Assembly (NCBI GenBank): GCA_964459465.1
Contig: CAYWLR010000001.1
Span: 341,284 to 405,283, forward strand
DNA from: CALAMC01 sp964459465
Lineage (GTDB): Bacteria > Zixibacteria > MSB-5A5 > GN15 > PGXB01
Length of the DNA stretch: 64,000 nt
Direction of reading: 5' to 3'
The first letter of the stretch is position 1, and every line of letters starts with the position of its first letter. Under the pieces are notes generated by a model. It searched no databases. It saw only the letters and a program-made list of their open reading frames with translations, and had not been told where the DNA came from. A program made the position numbers and the translations under genes. Positions 43,329 to 53,233 of the stretch are shown one piece after another.

Positions 43329-44215
43329 CAGTTTGCTTCCTCTATGGCTTTGATAACTGCGATTGCCTCGACCGTCGCGGCGACGTCATGCACCCGGACA
43401 ATATCGACCTTTCTGGTCAATCCCCAGAGGGCCGCCGCCAGCGAGCCGCCCAGCCGCTGTTCCGGCGTGTCCTTCCTGTGGGTAATCATCTGTATGAACG
43501 ATTTTCGCGAGGCCCCCAGCATGAGCGGACATTCGAAAGCCGCTAATTCATCGAGCCGCTTGAGTATAATCAGATTGTCCTCGAGCCGCTTGCCGAACCC
43601 GATACCGGGATCAATAATTATCTGCGAGCGATCGATACCATAATTCAAACAAAAATGAATTCGCTCCGAGAAAAATTGCTTGACCTCTTTGACGCAATCG
43701 GCGTACGACGGATTAACCTGCATTGTTTTGGGTTTGCCCAGCATATGCATCAGGACCAACGGGGTTTTATATTCGGCCGCGATCTCGACCATTTTCGGGT
43801 CGGCGCGCAAGGCGGAAACATCATTGATCATGTCCGCCCCGGCCGAAATGGCCTGTTCGGCGACTTCGGCTTTGGTCGTATCTATTGATATTGGCATATC
43901 GCAGAGTTTTCGCAGTCTTTTTATGACGGGGATCACCCGCGCGATTTCTTCTGACACATCGACCGGGTCCGATCCGGGGCGGGTCGATTCGCCGCCGATG
44001 TCGATAATGTCGGCGCCTTCATCGATTAGTTGCCGGGCATGGTCATACGCCCGGTCGTTGTCGAGAAATTTGCCGCCGTCGGAAAACGAATCCGGCGTTA
44101 TGTTGACAATACCCATGACCAGCGGGCGATCGAATTCGAGAAACCGTCCGTCTGGCAGGGCCATTCTATTTTTATGAGCGACAAATCCATCCATGGGTCT
44201 TAACCGATTAAACAC
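43328..44215 (-). CDS. folP: Dihydropteroate synthase
   Basis: 295 residues. Motifs: MGIVNITPDSFSDGGKF (DHPPP-binding loop 1), IDIGGESTRPGSDPV (loop 2), ISIDTTKAEVAEQA, INDVSAL, and IDPGIGFGKRLEDN. It joins pABA to dihydropterin pyrophosphate in folate synthesis, the target of sulfonamides. The N-terminal ~30 residues before MGIV are longer than strictly needed; an internal ATG eight codons in is an alternative. It follows folE (76 nt) and overlaps cdaA by one base. Confidence 0.95.
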   Translation of the reverse strand: MFNRLRPMDGFVAHKNRMALPDGRFLEFDRPLVMGIVNITPDSFSDGGKFLDNDRAYDHARQLIDEGADIIDIGGESTRPGSDPVDVSEEIARVIPVIKRLRKLCDMPISIDTTKAEVAEQAISAGADMINDVSALRADPKMVEIAAEYKTPLVLMHMLGKPKTMQVNPSYADCVKEVKQFFSERIHFCLNYGIDRSQIIIDPGIGFGKRLEDNLIILKRLDELAAFECPLMLGASRKSFIQMITHRKDTPEQRLGGSLAAALWGLTRKVDIVRVHDVAATVEAIAVIKAIEEAN

Positions 44216-44291
44216 GGCTTTGCCATCAATATAGAACTATGAAATATGTCGGGCAAGATAATATTAAAAATGGGCGGCAAAACCGTCGCGA

Positions 44292-44846
44292 TCATTGTTT
44301 GATTAAAGCCAGCGCTTCGGCGCGGGTGGCGTCACGGCGTAAAATGCCCCGGACGGCCGAGGTGATCGTTTTCGAACCCGGCTTTTTGACCCCGGTCATG
44401 GTCAGGCACAAATGCTCTGCCTCCACAACCACCAAAATGCCCTTGGCGCCGAGCGTATCGTAAATCGAGTCGGCAATCTGTGATGTCAGCTTTTCCTGCA
44501 CCGTCGGCCGTTTGGCGAAGACCTCGACGGTCTTGACTAGATTGGAAAAGCCGGTGATTTTGTTGGTCTTGGGGATATAGGCGATATGCACCAGCCCGAA
44601 AAACGGTACCAGGTGATGTTCGCACATGGAGTAAAAGCTGATATCACGGACAATGATTAGCTCATCTTTATTGGGAGTGGTATAGAGCTTGAGAGTCTTT
44701 TCGGGCTTTTCTTTTAGACCCGAAAAGACATCCTTGTAAAACTCATAAAGCCGCTCGGGCGTTCGGGTGAGTCCCTCGCGATCGGGGTCTTCGCCGATCC
44801 CTTCGAGAATCAGCCTGACACCCCGAATAATTTTTTCTTTATCCAT
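44292..44846 (-). CDS. folE: GTP cyclohydrolase I
   Basis: 184 residues from ATG 44846, supported by a GGAGG site and the typical MDKEKIIRGVRLILEGIGED start. Zinc and catalytic residues lie in SMCEHHLVPFFG, and the C-terminal AEHLCLTMTGVKKPGS carries the last zinc cysteine. It makes dihydroneopterin triphosphate, the first step to folate; folP follows. The start overlaps ftsH by 8 nt. Confidence 0.96.
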   Translation of the reverse strand: MDKEKIIRGVRLILEGIGEDPDREGLTRTPERLYEFYKDVFSGLKEKPEKTLKLYTTPNKDELIIVRDISFYSMCEHHLVPFFGLVHIAYIPKTNKITGFSNLVKTVEVFAKRPTVQEKLTSQIADSIYDTLGAKGILVVVEAEHLCLTMTGVKKPGSKTITSAVRGILRRDATRAEALALIKQ

Positions 44847-46815
44847 CGACCTCCGGTGCCGGTTCCGGCGACGGCATATCGGCGCTACCCGCCCTGCCGA
44901 TAATGACATCGATCTGATGCCCGTCGATAACTTCCTTTTCCAGAAGCGCCTGAGCCAGACGGTCCAGATATTTGCGGTTTTCTGTCAGAATCTGACGGGC
45001 GGTATCTTCGGCCTTATGAATGATGGCCTTGACTTCCTCGTCGATAAGCTGCGCCGTGGCTTCGGAATAATCGCGGTGGGTTGCCAATTCCTTGCCGAGG
45101 AATATTTGCTCTTCGCGACGGCCGAACGTCATGGGCCCAAGTTTTTCCGACATGCCCCATTTGCAGACCATACTCTGCGCGATTTGAGTGGCGCGACGTA
45201 AATCATCGGCCGCCCCGGTGGAAACCTGGCCAAAAACGATTTTTTCGGCTACCCGACCGGCCATGGCATACACCAGGCGCGTTTCCAGTCTTTGCTTGGA
45301 GTGGGTATGACGCTCGTCAACGGGCAGATAATGCGTCACCCCCAGCGCCATTCCGCGCGGAATGATGGTTACCTTGTGCACCGGGTCAGCCTCCGGCAAA
45401 TATTTGGCTACCAGCGCGTGCCCGGACTCATGATATGCAATCATTTTCTTTTCGTCTTCCGGTATCACCAGTGACCGTCGTTCGGCGCCCATCATAACCT
45501 TGTCTTTGGCCTCTTCGAAATCGGTCATGTTTACCGAGTCATGGTTTTTGCGGGCCGCCAGAAGCGCCGCCTCATTGACCATATTGGCCAGGTCGGCGCC
45601 CGATAAACCCGGAGTACTGCGGGCCAGGATTTTTATATCAATGTCGTCGCTTAACTTAATCTTTTTCGTATGGACACTCAATATCCCCTCGCGGCCTCGC
45701 ACATCGGGGGAATCAACCACAATCTGGCGGTCGAATCGTCCCGGCCGAAGAAGCGCCGGATCGAGTATATCGGGGCGGTTGGTGGCGGCAATAAGAATCA
45801 CGCCGTCGTTGGATTCGAAACCATCCATTTCCACCAATAATTGATTTAAAGTCTGCTCGCGCTCATCGTGACCGCCACCCAGACCGGCACCGCGGTGACG
45901 CCCGACGGCATCGATTTCGTCGATGAAGATAATGCATGGTGCATTCTTCTTGCCCTGCTCGAACAGGTCGCGCACGCGGGAAGCTCCGACGCCGACAAAC
46001 ATTTCGACAAAGTCCGAACCGGACATCGAGAAAAATGGTACTCCCGCTTCACCGGCGACAGCCCGGGCCAGAAGCGTTTTGCCCGACCCCGGCGGGCCGA
46101 TCAGAAGTGCCCCCTTGGGAATTTTGCCCCCCAGGCGTGAGAATTTGGCGGGCTCCCTCAAAAATTCAATAATTTCCGAGACTTCTTCCTTGGCTTCGGA
46201 TATCCCGGCCACATCGTTGAACGTAACCTTGGGCCGTTCGTCGGTGAGAAGTTTGGCTCGGCTTTTCCCGAACGAAAAAATCCCTCTCGGGCCGCCGCCA
46301 CCCTGCATCTGCCGCAGAAAAAACAGCCAGACGAAAATCAGCAAAAACCACGGGGCGATCGATATCAATATCGAAAAATAATTAGGTCCCTCGGTTTTGG
46401 CGCTGACCGTCACCCCGGCCTCTTCCAGACGGCGAATCAATGTGAAGCTGTTATCCTCGAACGGAATCCGAACCTTGAACTTGGTGTACTGACCGGTCGT
46501 CGTTTGCGTGACCAGCGTTGTCTGCTGCTTTAAAACACCTTCGATATTGCGTTCGATAAAGGTGACTTCGCGGATATTGTTTTTTTCCAGCTGATTGATG
46601 AATTCCGTGTATGAAATCTCGGCAATATCCCCCGTGGAGGAATTATATATGCTGAAAGCGAAAATAAAAGCCAGGATTATGACGACCCAGAAGCCAAGAC
46701 TCTTGATAGGGCCTTTCCAGCTGAATGAATCGCGCCCGTCGGGATTTCCTTTCCCCGGAGGCTTCTGGCGGTCAGAATCCCGGTTAGAAAAATTATTTGT
46801 CAATCGTGAATTCAT
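44839..46815 (-). CDS. ftsH: ATP-dependent zinc metalloprotease FtsH
   Basis: 658 residues. Two membrane helices (~40-57 and ~148-167) flank a periplasmic domain. The AAA+ ATPase has Walker A GPPGSGKTLLARAVAGE, Walker B IIFIDEIDAVGRHRG, and the SRH region TNRPDILDPALLRPGRFD. The protease site is HESGH in IAYHESGHALVAKYL. It degrades membrane and some cytosolic proteins, including key envelope enzymes such as LpxC in enterobacteria. A GGGAG site precedes the ATG. It sits between hpt and folE, the common tilS-hpt-ftsH order. Confidence 0.97.
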   Translation of the reverse strand: MNSRLTNNFSNRDSDRQKPPGKGNPDGRDSFSWKGPIKSLGFWVVIILAFIFAFSIYNSSTGDIAEISYTEFINQLEKNNIREVTFIERNIEGVLKQQTTLVTQTTTGQYTKFKVRIPFEDNSFTLIRRLEEAGVTVSAKTEGPNYFSILISIAPWFLLIFVWLFFLRQMQGGGGPRGIFSFGKSRAKLLTDERPKVTFNDVAGISEAKEEVSEIIEFLREPAKFSRLGGKIPKGALLIGPPGSGKTLLARAVAGEAGVPFFSMSGSDFVEMFVGVGASRVRDLFEQGKKNAPCIIFIDEIDAVGRHRGAGLGGGHDEREQTLNQLLVEMDGFESNDGVILIAATNRPDILDPALLRPGRFDRQIVVDSPDVRGREGILSVHTKKIKLSDDIDIKILARSTPGLSGADLANMVNEAALLAARKNHDSVNMTDFEEAKDKVMMGAERRSLVIPEDEKKMIAYHESGHALVAKYLPEADPVHKVTIIPRGMALGVTHYLPVDERHTHSKQRLETRLVYAMAGRVAEKIVFGQVSTGAADDLRRATQIAQSMVCKWGMSEKLGPMTFGRREEQIFLGKELATHRDYSEATAQLIDEEVKAIIHKAEDTARQILTENRKYLDRLAQALLEKEVIDGHQIDVIIGRAGSADMPSPEPAPEVDG

Positions 46816-46888
46816 AAAAAAATATTACTCCCATAATAATATACTACAATATCGGCATCCGCCCTAACTTTATTGTCGGGCTGGTGCC

Positions 46889-47437
46889 CTATGCTAATAC
46901 CTTGCCGATAAACGGAAGGTTCCGGTATTTCTGGCCGTCGTCCAGGCCATAGCCGATAACAAAATCATCCCCGGCGGTAAAACCGGTGTATTTAATCCGA
47001 AGATTATGCTCCCGGGCCACCGGTTTGTCTATAAGTGTAACGATTTCTATCGACGCCGGTTTCCGGGCATTGAGCTTTTCGATCAAGCAGGTGACCGTTT
47101 TGCCGGAATCGACAATTCCTTCGACTATCAACAAGTGGCGGTTTTCGAAGGGCAGGTCGGCGGCTGACCCGGTCCGCACATTATCGGAAGAAATTCGACC
47201 GTTGCTGTAGCTCGAAGCCGACATGAATTCCAGTTCCACCGGGATCGATATGGCCCGGATCAAGTCGGCTAAAAAAATGACGCATCCCTTAAGGACTCCG
47301 ACCAGAACCAAGTCCTTTCCGGTATAGTCTTTGGAGATTTGCCGTCCGAGCTCTTTTACCCGTCGGGCGATGGCGTCCTGCGCATACAACAGGTCAAACT
47401 TCAGAATCTTTTGACCCTGCGTTTTTGAGGAGATCAA
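46889..47437 (-). CDS. hpt: Hypoxanthine phosphoribosyltransferase
   Basis: 182 residues of the purine PRTase family: LVGVLKGCVIFLADLIR (PPi loop), FMSASSYSNGRISSDNVR, and the PRPP-binding loop LLIVEGIVDSGKTV at 103-115. The usual acidic pair Glu-Asp in that loop is Glu106-Gly107 here, an unusual change; Asp110 is kept. The C-terminal DDFVIGYGLDDGQKYRNLP is typical. It salvages hypoxanthine/guanine to IMP/GMP. Start overlaps tilS by 44 nt. Confidence 0.92.
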   Translation of the reverse strand: MISSKTQGQKILKFDLLYAQDAIARRVKELGRQISKDYTGKDLVLVGVLKGCVIFLADLIRAISIPVELEFMSASSYSNGRISSDNVRTGSAADLPFENRHLLIVEGIVDSGKTVTCLIEKLNARKPASIEIVTLIDKPVAREHNLRIKYTGFTAGDDFVIGYGLDDGQKYRNLPFIGKVLA

Positions 47438-48803
47438 TTCTAAGCACCTTCTTCGTTTTATTATCTATTTTAACCCGGTCGGCGATGCGGTAGGGCGCCA
47501 GCCAGATTATTCCTTGTTTATCTTCCACAACCAGTATTTCATCGCGGATATATTTGGAAACCTTATGGTCGGTCAAAAAGTCGCCGACCTTTTTTTGTCC
47601 CGTCATACCCAGCGGGACAAAGACGTCTCCCGGTCTGATACTGCGGACATTAAGCGGGGGATAGACCCGGTCGCGGTCGACATCCACCCGGTGTCCTTTT
47701 CTCTGGATTTTAAGGTTCGCCTTGTTTTTGGCGATTTCGGTAAATTTGACGGCACAATTGATGCCGTCGATCTTTAACAATCCGGGAGTATCGGTTTCCT
47801 CCGTCTTAATTTTAACTTTGCCCTTGAAAATGTACAGCTTGTCGTGGTCGGAAGCGGCGTGAATTTTGCCGCCCAAATCGGCGGCCTTAATCTTTCCGGT
47901 GATGATCGCTTCCACGCGATTAACATCATCGAAACTGCCGCCGCCTGTCCGTCCGCCAACTTTTTCAAGGCAATTCTTTAAAATACGCCTTTTTAGCCAT
48001 AGATCATAACCGGCCAGCCGCGGTAAATCAACAATTAATTTTCCTCCGGGCGTGGTGGTCACAATTTTTTTTTCGGCCAGAAGAGCCACATCGGCCAAAA
48101 AGCCGTTTTCCTGTCCGACTATTTCGGAGAAATTGAGAAGCGAGGTTTTAAAACTTTCCCCGAAATGCTTTTCAATTACAGGTATTATCTTGTTGCGTAT
48201 ATAGTTGCGGCTATAATGGCTTTCCATGTTGGATTCGTCGATTATTGGCAACAGCCGGTTTTTCTTGATGAAGTCTTCTATATCGGTTCGTGATATATTA
48301 AATAATGGACGGATAAATTGCCCTGTTTTTGGCATAAGCGGGTAGATTCCGGCCGGCCCGGTTCCCCGAAATAAGCGAAATAATATGGTTTCGATGCGGT
48401 CATCGAGATGATGTCCGGTTGCGATTTTATGGCATCTTTCCTCACGGCAGATTTCGGGAAGGGCAACTTTACGGAAAACATGCCCGGCTTCTTCGATGGT
48501 GAGTTTTTCTTCTTTGGCCATAGTCGGAATGTCGGCCTCGAGTAAAATAAAATCGACGCCTATCCGGTCGCAGAACAGGCGGCAATGTTTGATCTCTCTT
48601 TCGATAATTTTCTTGGCACGGATATTATGGTTGATATAGCAGGCTTTGAGATCAATTTTCATCGAATGCGCCAACTGACTCAAAATGTAAAGCAGGGCTG
48701 TCGAATCCGGCCCACCGGAATAAGATACTAGTACTGTCTCGCCAGCCTCGACGAGTTTATACTGCTCGATATTGTCTTTGATTTTTTTTATTGTCAGCAC
48801 CAT
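47394..48803 (-). CDS. tilS: tRNA(Ile)-lysidine synthase
   Basis: 469 residues. The PP-loop ATP motif VSYSGGPDSTALLY is at ~26-39; GHHLDDRIETILFRLFRGTG is the tRNA/ATP-binding signature; the long C-terminal part (~300-469) includes the TilS_C barrel. The enzyme converts C34 of tRNA-Ile(CAU) to lysidine, needed to read AUA. A TATATT hexamer lies 6 nt before the ATG, compatible with a leaderless start of this operon, but the -35 is weak. It heads the hpt-ftsH-folE-folP-cdaA run. Confidence 0.94.
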   Translation of the reverse strand: MVLTIKKIKDNIEQYKLVEAGETVLVSYSGGPDSTALLYILSQLAHSMKIDLKACYINHNIRAKKIIEREIKHCRLFCDRIGVDFILLEADIPTMAKEEKLTIEEAGHVFRKVALPEICREERCHKIATGHHLDDRIETILFRLFRGTGPAGIYPLMPKTGQFIRPLFNISRTDIEDFIKKNRLLPIIDESNMESHYSRNYIRNKIIPVIEKHFGESFKTSLLNFSEIVGQENGFLADVALLAEKKIVTTTPGGKLIVDLPRLAGYDLWLKRRILKNCLEKVGGRTGGGSFDDVNRVEAIITGKIKAADLGGKIHAASDHDKLYIFKGKVKIKTEETDTPGLLKIDGINCAVKFTEIAKNKANLKIQRKGHRVDVDRDRVYPPLNVRSIRPGDVFVPLGMTGQKKVGDFLTDHKVSKYIRDEILVVEDKQGIIWLAPYRIADRVKIDNKTKKVLRIDLLKNAGSKDSEV

Positions 48804-48945
48804 GCGGGGAATATAGGGGAGGGGAGTAAATTAAGAAATATTTAATTTGACCGGCTTTGGTGCCCCGCCGCCCGCATGTTCTGAATTCCTATGAAGAAAA
48901 GGTCCCGAATTCTTATGAGGGATTGCAGTGGGGCAAACCACCCGT

Positions 48946-48980
48946 ACGTTGTGATCGGCGGGTCCTCAGACCCGCCGCAA
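48946..48980 (+). repeat. Dispersed palindromic repeat, family A
   Basis: Contains GATCGGCGGGTCCTCAGACC and the mirrored CGCCGC end. Confidence 0.85.
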
Positions 48981-48996
48981 ACCCGGGCCAATTCTT

Positions 48997-49052
48997 GTAG
49001 GTCACGCCGACTCGCCGAAGGCCCTGAACGAAGTGTAGGGCGGCGTGACATC
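48997..49052 (+). repeat. Dispersed palindromic repeat, family D
   Basis: Begins GTAGGTCACGCCGACTCGCC and ends GGCGGCGTGACATC; the ends pair as GTCACGCC/GGCGTGAC. A second copy, with matching changes on both arms (GTCAAGCC/GGCTTGAC), lies at 63550-63605. Confidence 0.82.
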
Positions 49053-49086
49053 CTTATTGTGCATGATAGATATTGCCCCCTTCATT

Positions 49087-49155
49087 GTCATTCCGTCCCC
49101 CCACAATGTCATTCCCGCCCCCTCAATGTCATTCCCGCGAAGGCGGGAATCCAGT
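49087..49155 (+). repeat. Tandem and dispersed repeat, family C
   Basis: Three imperfect units of about 22 bases, each starting TGTCATTCC, end in the palindrome CCCGCGAAGGCGGG and TCCAG. Confidence 0.75.
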
Positions 49156-49171
49156 TCTTGGTTCTCTTGAC

Positions 49172-49220
49172 GTAGGTCGGGTTCCGATGTGAGCGAAAGC
49201 GAACGAGAAACCCGACATCT
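49172..49220 (+). repeat. Dispersed palindromic repeat, family B
   Basis: GTAGGTCGGGTTCC, a variable centre with GAGCGAAAGCGAACGAG, and GAAACCCGACATC. The ends pair (GTCGGGTT/AACCCGAC). Related copies at 53329-53370, 63333-63377 and 63950-63996; one copy is split by the IS3 element. Confidence 0.8.
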
Positions 49221-49223
49221 TTT

Positions 49224-50780
49224 CTATTTGATCAAAATCATTTTCCTGGAATGAACGGCATCGCCGGCGACAAGCCGATAAAGATATACCCCTGACGCCA
49301 CCGGGGCGTTTGAATTATCGCGCCCGTCCCATTTTATGCTATATAACCCGACCGTTAGCTCTTTGTCAATAAGCCGTGCCAATTCCTGACCGAGTATGTT
49401 ATGAATTGTCAGAGTGGCATGGCTGCGATATGGAATATCAAATGAGATTGTAGTGTTAAGATTAAATGGATTGGGATAGTTCTGATAAAGCTCGAATTTG
49501 TCGGGAATTTGTGGATTGTGTTCTATTTCAACATCGGATGAACCGCCGATTCCTGACATAACATAAACCACCCCTCGGCTCCAATATTCCAATGAATATT
49601 CAATAGCAGAAAACGCGAAATCATCGACACCGTCATTATTGAAGTCACCGATGCCCGAAATATCCTCTCCGAAATATTCCTGACTCCCCTCGATTTGTGA
49701 ATTGTATATTGCAATATCTGGAATTGAATCCATATCGGGACCACCATAATACACAAACACATATCCCATCGAAACAAACGGAAGCGGATAGCTATTTATT
49801 AAATCATTAATTCCGTCTTTATTAATATCCCCTGCGGCTCGCGCAACAGTCGATTTTTTGGCGATGATTACATCAGGAATGTCATCAATATCCGTTCCAC
49901 CAAAATATATAAAGCCGGCTGTATCCAGACCATTGCCTGTTCCCGAATAAATATCGTCGACTCCGTCTCCGTTGATGTCGCCGAGATTCTCCAACACTCT
50001 GCCGAATTCATCATAGCCATATTCGAAATCACCAGGTCTGGTTATGATTAGATCCGGGGTTTGTTTTAAGTCTCCCCCCCAATATAAATATATTGATCCA
50101 TTTAATGCTTGAGACATTTGTCGACGTAAATTGACGGCCAAGTCGTTATCTCCATCATTATTAAAATCGCCAACTATCAATCCTTCTCCAAAAATATAAC
50201 CATCATACGGTTCAATTCCTGGTGTAATAATATAATGGGGGATGGAATCATTTAACGCATTCATATTAAACGTTAAAACCGAAATTTGAGTATTTGTCCA
50301 CGCTATTAATTCCAGTATCCCATCGCCGTCAAAATCCATGCAGCAGTCTGAAAATCCGATTGGATAGAGACTATCCCAGCCGAATCTCGCATTTCTGGTG
50401 CCGTCCATTAATGGGCCGCCAAAAAATAAACTCAACTTCCGGTAATTATTCATCCTATCACCCATAGCCACATCATCATAGCCATCGTTATTTATATCCC
50501 CGATGTTATTCATCCTGCTTTGAACATTATAAATAATCAGGTCTGGGGTGCTGTCAGTGGTATCCCCGCCGTAGTAAACAAATGCCTTATGCCGATAATC
50601 CCATGTTATAAAATCATCATAACCGTCGCCATTTTGATCACCGAGTGGTATTATTCGATAGCCGAAAAGAGTCTCGGATGTATCCGTATGAATGACGCCG
50701 ATAATATCCGGGGTATCGGCAGATAATAAATTGGCGGGAAAAAATGCCAGAACCAGAATTGTGAATAAATACTTGAGCAC
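49224..50780 (-). CDS. Secreted FG-GAP repeat protein with FlgD/T9SS-like C-terminal domain
   Basis: 518 residues. GTG start with an AAGGAG site 8 nt upstream. Signal peptide at ~1-20 (YLFTILVLAFFPANLLSA). The body contains at least six FG-GAP type repeats with calcium-binding-like DxNxDGxDD loops (LGDQNGDGYDDFI, IGDINNDGYDDVA, LGDINGDGVDDIY, IGDFNNDGVDDFA), an integrin-like beta-propeller. The C-terminus (~425-518) has YQNYPNPFNLNTTISFDI and ends SGVYLYRLVAGD...KMILIK, a FlgD Ig-like / type IX sorting-like domain. Probably exported to the surface. Partner unknown. Confidence 0.88.
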   Translation of the reverse strand: MLKYLFTILVLAFFPANLLSADTPDIIGVIHTDTSETLFGYRIIPLGDQNGDGYDDFITWDYRHKAFVYYGGDTTDSTPDLIIYNVQSRMNNIGDINNDGYDDVAMGDRMNNYRKLSLFFGGPLMDGTRNARFGWDSLYPIGFSDCCMDFDGDGILELIAWTNTQISVLTFNMNALNDSIPHYIITPGIEPYDGYIFGEGLIVGDFNNDGDNDLAVNLRRQMSQALNGSIYLYWGGDLKQTPDLIITRPGDFEYGYDEFGRVLENLGDINGDGVDDIYSGTGNGLDTAGFIYFGGTDIDDIPDVIIAKKSTVARAAGDINKDGINDLINSYPLPFVSMGYVFVYYGGPDMDSIPDIAIYNSQIEGSQEYFGEDISGIGDFNNDGVDDFAFSAIEYSLEYWSRGVVYVMSGIGGSSDVEIEHNPQIPDKFELYQNYPNPFNLNTTISFDIPYRSHATLTIHNILGQELARLIDKELTVGLYSIKWDGRDNSNAPVASGVYLYRLVAGDAVHSRKMILIK

Positions 50781-50981
50781 CTAAATGTCTCCTTGAGAAT
50801 AATATAATGGAAATCCAAAAATGGACAAGGCAATAAATTCCATTCAAGAATAGGGTGCCGGTCTTTGAAGAAATGACTGAATCCGCCACGCGGGGATGAC
50901 AATCTTGGTAGCCCCCAACATATTATTTGACTACCCCGTCAACCACCCCTATATTCCGGCTTTCAAGATACGGAGGAAGAA

Positions 50982-53207
50982 GTGGAACAGCCCAAAGTGA
51001 CCGCGCAAATGGTCAAAGACCATGGCATAAACGACGAAGAATACGAAAAAATCAAAGCGATTCTCGGCCGCGAACCTAATTTTACCGAACTCGGTGTCTT
51101 TTCCGTCATGTGGTCGGAACACTGCTCATATAAAAATTCCATTGCTCTGCTTAAAACCCTGCCCCGCGAGGGCGAAGCACTCTTATCCAAAGCCGGTGAG
51201 GAAAACGCCGGGGCGGTTGATATCGGCGATGGCCTCGCCATCGTTTTCAAAATCGAATCACACAACCATCCCTCGGCGGTGGAACCGTACCAGGGCGCGG
51301 CTACCGGCGTCGGCGGTATCCTGCGCGATATTTTCACGATGGGCGCGCGGCCGATTGCCTCGCTCGATTCGCTCCGTTTCGGCCCGCCGGAAAACCCGCG
51401 GGTGCGCTATCTGGTCGATGGGGTCGTGCGCGGCATCGGCGACTATGGCAACTCCTTTGGCGTTCCAACCGTGGCGGGGGAGACGTATTTCGATGATTCC
51501 TACACCGGCAATCCACTGGTCAACGCTATGGCGGTGGGAATAGTCAAGGCCGATGGCCTTATTTCCGGCAAAATTTCCGGCGTCGGCAATGCGGTCATGA
51601 TTGTCGGTTCCAAGACCGGCCGCGATGGCATCCACGGAGCCACATTCGCTTCCGAAGAGCTTACCGCCAAATCCGAAGAAAAACGCCCCTCGGTGCAAAT
51701 CGGCGACCCGTTCACTGAAAAACTGCTTCTCGAAGCGACACTCGAAATTATCAAAGAGGACCTCGTTATCGGCGTGCAGGATATGGGCGCGGCGGGAATC
51801 ACCTGCTCCTGCTCGGAGATGTCTTTCCGTGGCGGCGCCGGGGTGACCATTGATATCGAAAAAGTTCCGGTGCGCGAAGAGAACATGACGCCCTATGAAA
51901 TACTCCTGTCCGAATCGCAGGAGCGCATGCTGGTGTGTGTCAAGAAGGGACGCGAGGATGATGTCCGGCGTATTTTCGACAAATGGGAACTCGATTCCAC
52001 AATAATAGGCTATTCCAATGACAGCGGGATATTCAAAGTCCGTCTCAATGGCGAGACGATATCAGAAATCCCCGCCGATGTATTGTCTCTGGGCGGCGGG
52101 ACGCCGGTGTATCATCGTGAATCACGCAAGCCGGGCTATATCGACAAATTATCTAAAATTGATCTTCATGAATATCCGACGAACCGCAACTGGAACGACG
52201 ATTTGCTCACCATGCTGGCGGCGCCGAATATTTGCGACAAAAGCTGGGTGCACCTGCAGTATGATAGCACGGTCCGGACTAACACTGCGGTTGGTCCGGG
52301 CTCCGATGCCGCGGTGTTGCGCATCCGTAAAACCAATAAAGCCATTGCCCTGTGCACCGACTGCAATGGGCGGTATTGCTATCTCAATCCGCGCGTCGGG
52401 GCGCGCCAGGCGGTGGCCGAGGCCGCCCGCAACGTCGTCTGCTCCGGCGGCCAGCCGGTGGCCATCACCAACTGCCTTAATTTCGGCAATCCGTACAAGC
52501 CGGAAATATACTACGGTTTTTCCGAAGCCGTCGCCGGGATGGGCGAAGCCTGCACCGTGTTCGGCACTCCGGTTACGGGCGGCAATGTCAGCTTCTATAA
52601 CGAAGTCCCCGATTACGCCGTCTTCCCGACACCTACTATCGGCATGCTGGGCATTGTGCACGATGTCAAACATATCACGACCCAGTGGTTCAAGCACGAC
52701 GGCGATATCATCTATCTGGTTGGGCAGAATAAAGAAGAGCTGGGGGCATCGGAGTATTTGCATACCATATTCAAGAAGACTACCGGACCGGTACCGGAAC
52801 TTGATTTGAATTTCGAAAAGAAAGTGCAGGACGCCGTTCTTGATGCCATTCAAAAAGGCCTGGTGCGATCCGCTCACGATGTTTCCGACGGCGGTCTGGT
52901 AATTGCATTGGCCGAGTGCTGCATAACGGATAGAGAAAACATGCACGGTGCGGAAGTGCGTATCGAAGATATGATCCGTCCGGACTGTTTGCTGTTCGGC
53001 GAAACGCAATCGCGAATTATCGTATCGGTCTCGCGCGACGACGTGCAGGCGTTGCAGGGTTTATTGAGTGATCACGGCGTACCATTTAAGGCAATAGGCA
53101 CCGTCGGCGGCAAGAGCCTTAAAATTAACAATCTTATCGATATGCCGCTGTCCAAAATGGAGACGGCTTTCTACGACAGCCTGCCGCAATTGCTTGAACG
53201 ATTTTAA
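50982..53207 (+). CDS. purL: Phosphoribosylformylglycinamidine synthase subunit PurL
   Basis: 741 residues, the small PurL form without glutaminase, which works with PurS and PurQ in step four of purine synthesis. GTG start at 50982 with a GGAGGA site. Motifs: MWSEHCSYKNSIALL, KIESHNHPSAVEPYQGAATG, GVGGILRDIFTMGARPIA, DMGAAGITCSCSEMS, and DVSDGGLVIALAEC near the C-terminus. Both AIRS-like halves are complete. It stands alone; purQ and purS are not nearby. Confidence 0.96.
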   Translation: MEQPKVTAQMVKDHGINDEEYEKIKAILGREPNFTELGVFSVMWSEHCSYKNSIALLKTLPREGEALLSKAGEENAGAVDIGDGLAIVFKIESHNHPSAVEPYQGAATGVGGILRDIFTMGARPIASLDSLRFGPPENPRVRYLVDGVVRGIGDYGNSFGVPTVAGETYFDDSYTGNPLVNAMAVGIVKADGLISGKISGVGNAVMIVGSKTGRDGIHGATFASEELTAKSEEKRPSVQIGDPFTEKLLLEATLEIIKEDLVIGVQDMGAAGITCSCSEMSFRGGAGVTIDIEKVPVREENMTPYEILLSESQERMLVCVKKGREDDVRRIFDKWELDSTIIGYSNDSGIFKVRLNGETISEIPADVLSLGGGTPVYHRESRKPGYIDKLSKIDLHEYPTNRNWNDDLLTMLAAPNICDKSWVHLQYDSTVRTNTAVGPGSDAAVLRIRKTNKAIALCTDCNGRYCYLNPRVGARQAVAEAARNVVCSGGQPVAITNCLNFGNPYKPEIYYGFSEAVAGMGEACTVFGTPVTGGNVSFYNEVPDYAVFPTPTIGMLGIVHDVKHITTQWFKHDGDIIYLVGQNKEELGASEYLHTIFKKTTGPVPELDLNFEKKVQDAVLDAIQKGLVRSAHDVSDGGLVIALAECCITDRENMHGAEVRIEDMIRPDCLLFGETQSRIIVSVSRDDVQALQGLLSDHGVPFKAIGTVGGKSLKINNLIDMPLSKMETAFYDSLPQLLERF

Positions 53208-53233
53208 AGAATCGCCATGAGAATAATACGCGT

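Larger units (their letters stand above)
48804..49223. other. Intergenic repeat cluster
   Basis: About 420 bases with no supported gene, filled with dispersed repeats: family A (48946-48980), family D (48997-49052), three tandem starts of TGTCATTCC(G/C) (49087-49131) leading into family C, and family B (49172-49220). Confidence 0.75.
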
